DNA from: Selenomonas sp.
Lineage (GTDB): Bacteria; Bacillota_C; Negativicutes; Selenomonadales; Selenomonadaceae
Reading direction: 5' to 3'
NCBI RefSeq assembly: GCF_024693525.1
Contig: NZ_JAILKR010000086.1
Coordinates: 1 to 34,386 of the forward strand
DNA: 34,386 bases
The position numbers and the translations under genes are program-made. The notes beneath the pieces were generated by a model that saw only the letters and a program-made list of their open reading frames with translations, searched no databases and had not been told where the DNA came from. This document shows positions 33,766 to 34,386 of the stretch, piece by piece (position 1 is the stretch's first letter; every line of letters begins with the position of its first letter).

Positions 33766-33794
33766 TTGACGAATGGAAAGAAAAGGTATATTAT
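33766..33794 (+). promoter_or_regulatory. Promoter of the tandem YezD gene
   Basis: TTGACG (33766-33771) and TATTAT (33789-33794) are separated by 17 bp, both 5/6 matches. A leader of about 45 nt follows. Confidence 0.75.
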
Positions 33795-33844
33795 ACATTG
33801 TAAATTAAACATATCTGATAAGTATATTTTAAGAGGGTGAATGG

Positions 33845-34192
33845 ATGGCAGGAAGAAAATTGAAGCAGGGCGAGGTACCCCAGGATGTTATGGCTGAAAT
33901 CCTGAGAATCTTACAGACTATCAGTTATGGCGAAGTTGTTTTAGTGGCACAGGATGGAATTTTGGTCCAAGTGGAGTGGAATGAAAAGCTGCGGATGGAG
34001 AGTTTTGGCATCCCTTCGCAAGTGCAAACTTGGTCTGAAAAGCAGCGGCAGCATATTTCCGAGCATGTTCGGCAGGAATTTGGCCGCTTGCAATATGGAC
34101 GACTGGTCATCGTAGTAAAACGAGGCGATATCGTTCAGATGGAGCGAACGGAAAAGCAACGCTTTACCGGATTAGACGGTGAAGGAATTTAA
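33845..34192 (+). CDS. Tandem YezD-like (DUF2292) protein
   Basis: A 115-aa protein. YezD (DUF2292) proteins are usually about 60 residues with one repeat. Here two copies are fused. Unit 1 is at about 17-51 (ISYGEVVLVAQDGILVQVE then NEKLR) and unit 2 at about 71-107 (LQYGRLVIVVKRGDIVQME then TEKQR), with 11 of 24 core positions identical. The family is small, cytoplasmic and often near sulfur-assimilation genes, without a known activity. Here it precedes a TPP riboswitch. The RBS region GAGGGTG at 33833-33839 supports ATG 33845. An out-of-frame ATG lies at 33841. Confidence 0.8.
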   Translation: MAGRKLKQGEVPQDVMAEILRILQTISYGEVVLVAQDGILVQVEWNEKLRMESFGIPSQVQTWSEKQRQHISEHVRQEFGRLQYGRLVIVVKRGDIVQMERTEKQRFTGLDGEGI

Positions 34193-34239
34193 AATAGATG
34201 TTCTTCCTGAACCAATACTGCCGCTTGCAGTTCTATTTT
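34191..34239 (+). terminator. Weak candidate stem-loop after the YezD gene
   Basis: AAAATAGA (34191-34198) can pair with TCTATTTT (34232-34239), enclosing an ACTGC/GCAGT hairpin. There is no clear terminal T tract beyond the arm itself, so it is weak support for termination. Confidence 0.35.
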
Positions 34240-34259
34240 GACTACGTCATCTGAGCAAT

Positions 34260-34288
34260 TTGCAATTTTGCGTAAGCTGACGTATAAT
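34260..34288 (+). promoter_or_regulatory. Promoter of the TPP-riboswitch transcript
   Basis: TTGCAA (34260-34265) and a perfect TATAAT (34283-34288) are separated by 17 bp, just before the riboswitch. Confidence 0.8.
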
Positions 34289-34305
34289 AGTCAAAGATAA
34301 TTGCA

Positions 34306-34386
34306 CAGCAAGGGGAGCTTGCCGATGGGAACATCACAGCAGGCTGAGAGGGAGGTTACGACTCCGACCCATAACCTGATTTGGAT
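34306..34386 (+). ncRNA. TPP (THI-box) riboswitch, truncated by the window end
   Basis: The sequence has the invariant TPP aptamer blocks in order: GGGGAGCTTG (34312-34321), GCTGAGAGG and ACCTGATTTGGAT at the very end. Normally AATxCCAGCG and the closing helix follow, outside the window. It responds to thiamine pyrophosphate and should control a thiamine synthesis or uptake gene immediately downstream (+ strand). Only the aptamer's first part is visible, so the expression platform cannot be described. Confidence 0.93.

Overview
This window looks like chromosomal DNA from a low-to-mid GC Firmicute, most likely a Negativicute of the Selenomonas type. That placement is an inference from gene content and protein style: a Bacillus-like LCP, ABC-F, RecD2 and YezD set, an FbpA/AfuA-type transporter, an L-lactate dehydrogenase and abundant sugar genes. 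No marker was compared with a database. Genes are dense, almost all on the + strand, with strong AGGAGG-type ribosome binding sites, rho-independent hairpins and sigma-70-type promoters. No phage, transposase, CRISPR array or tRNA was seen, and no stretch clearly above 300 bases lacks a gene; the longest is about 299 bases at 27073-27371.

Layout: a 5S rRNA with its terminator closes an rRNA operon (1-169). Next come an HD-GYP phosphodiesterase (256-1395), an LCP wall-polymer ligase (1489-2802), and an ABC-F ATPase with RecD2 helicase (2879-7084). A membrane protein of unknown function follows (7168-7974). A small secreted His-rich protein (8041-8235, minus strand) is divergent from an OmpR/EnvZ-type two-component pair (8375-10677). 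Then come mannose-6-phosphate isomerase, a MATE exporter, an NhaC-type antiporter, a lactate/2-hydroxyacid dehydrogenase with an unusual active site, and an aldose 1-epimerase (10737-16606). A binding-protein transporter of the FbpABC/AfuABC type (16812-20666) is followed by a LytS/YesM-type kinase and an AraC-type response regulator (20796-23298). A convergent NiaP-type niacin transporter (23352-24695) shares a bidirectional terminator with the regulator. An SGNH hydrolase with two Fn3-like domains and a DUF2939-like lipid-anchored or membrane-anchored protein follow (24901-27072).

The last third holds a five-gene ribose-type operon (27372-31699): RbsD, a LacI regulator, a FucP-type permease, a DUF4867 protein and RbsK. 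Its promoter is covered by a 32-bp palindrome. A single-Cache chemoreceptor and an internally duplicated YezD (DUF2292) protein follow, and a TPP riboswitch is cut off by the window end.

The most interesting items are these. The ribose-type operon uses an MFS permease and a DUF4867 protein instead of RbsABC. The AfuA-like transporter lacks the ferric-iron tyrosine pair and sits next to an HptRS-like two-component system. The sensor kinase has a His-rich loop that resembles the divergent secreted His-rich protein across a direct-repeat operator. The YezD protein is a tandem duplication. The lactate dehydrogenase carries Ile and Glu at positions that are normally Gln and Asp.
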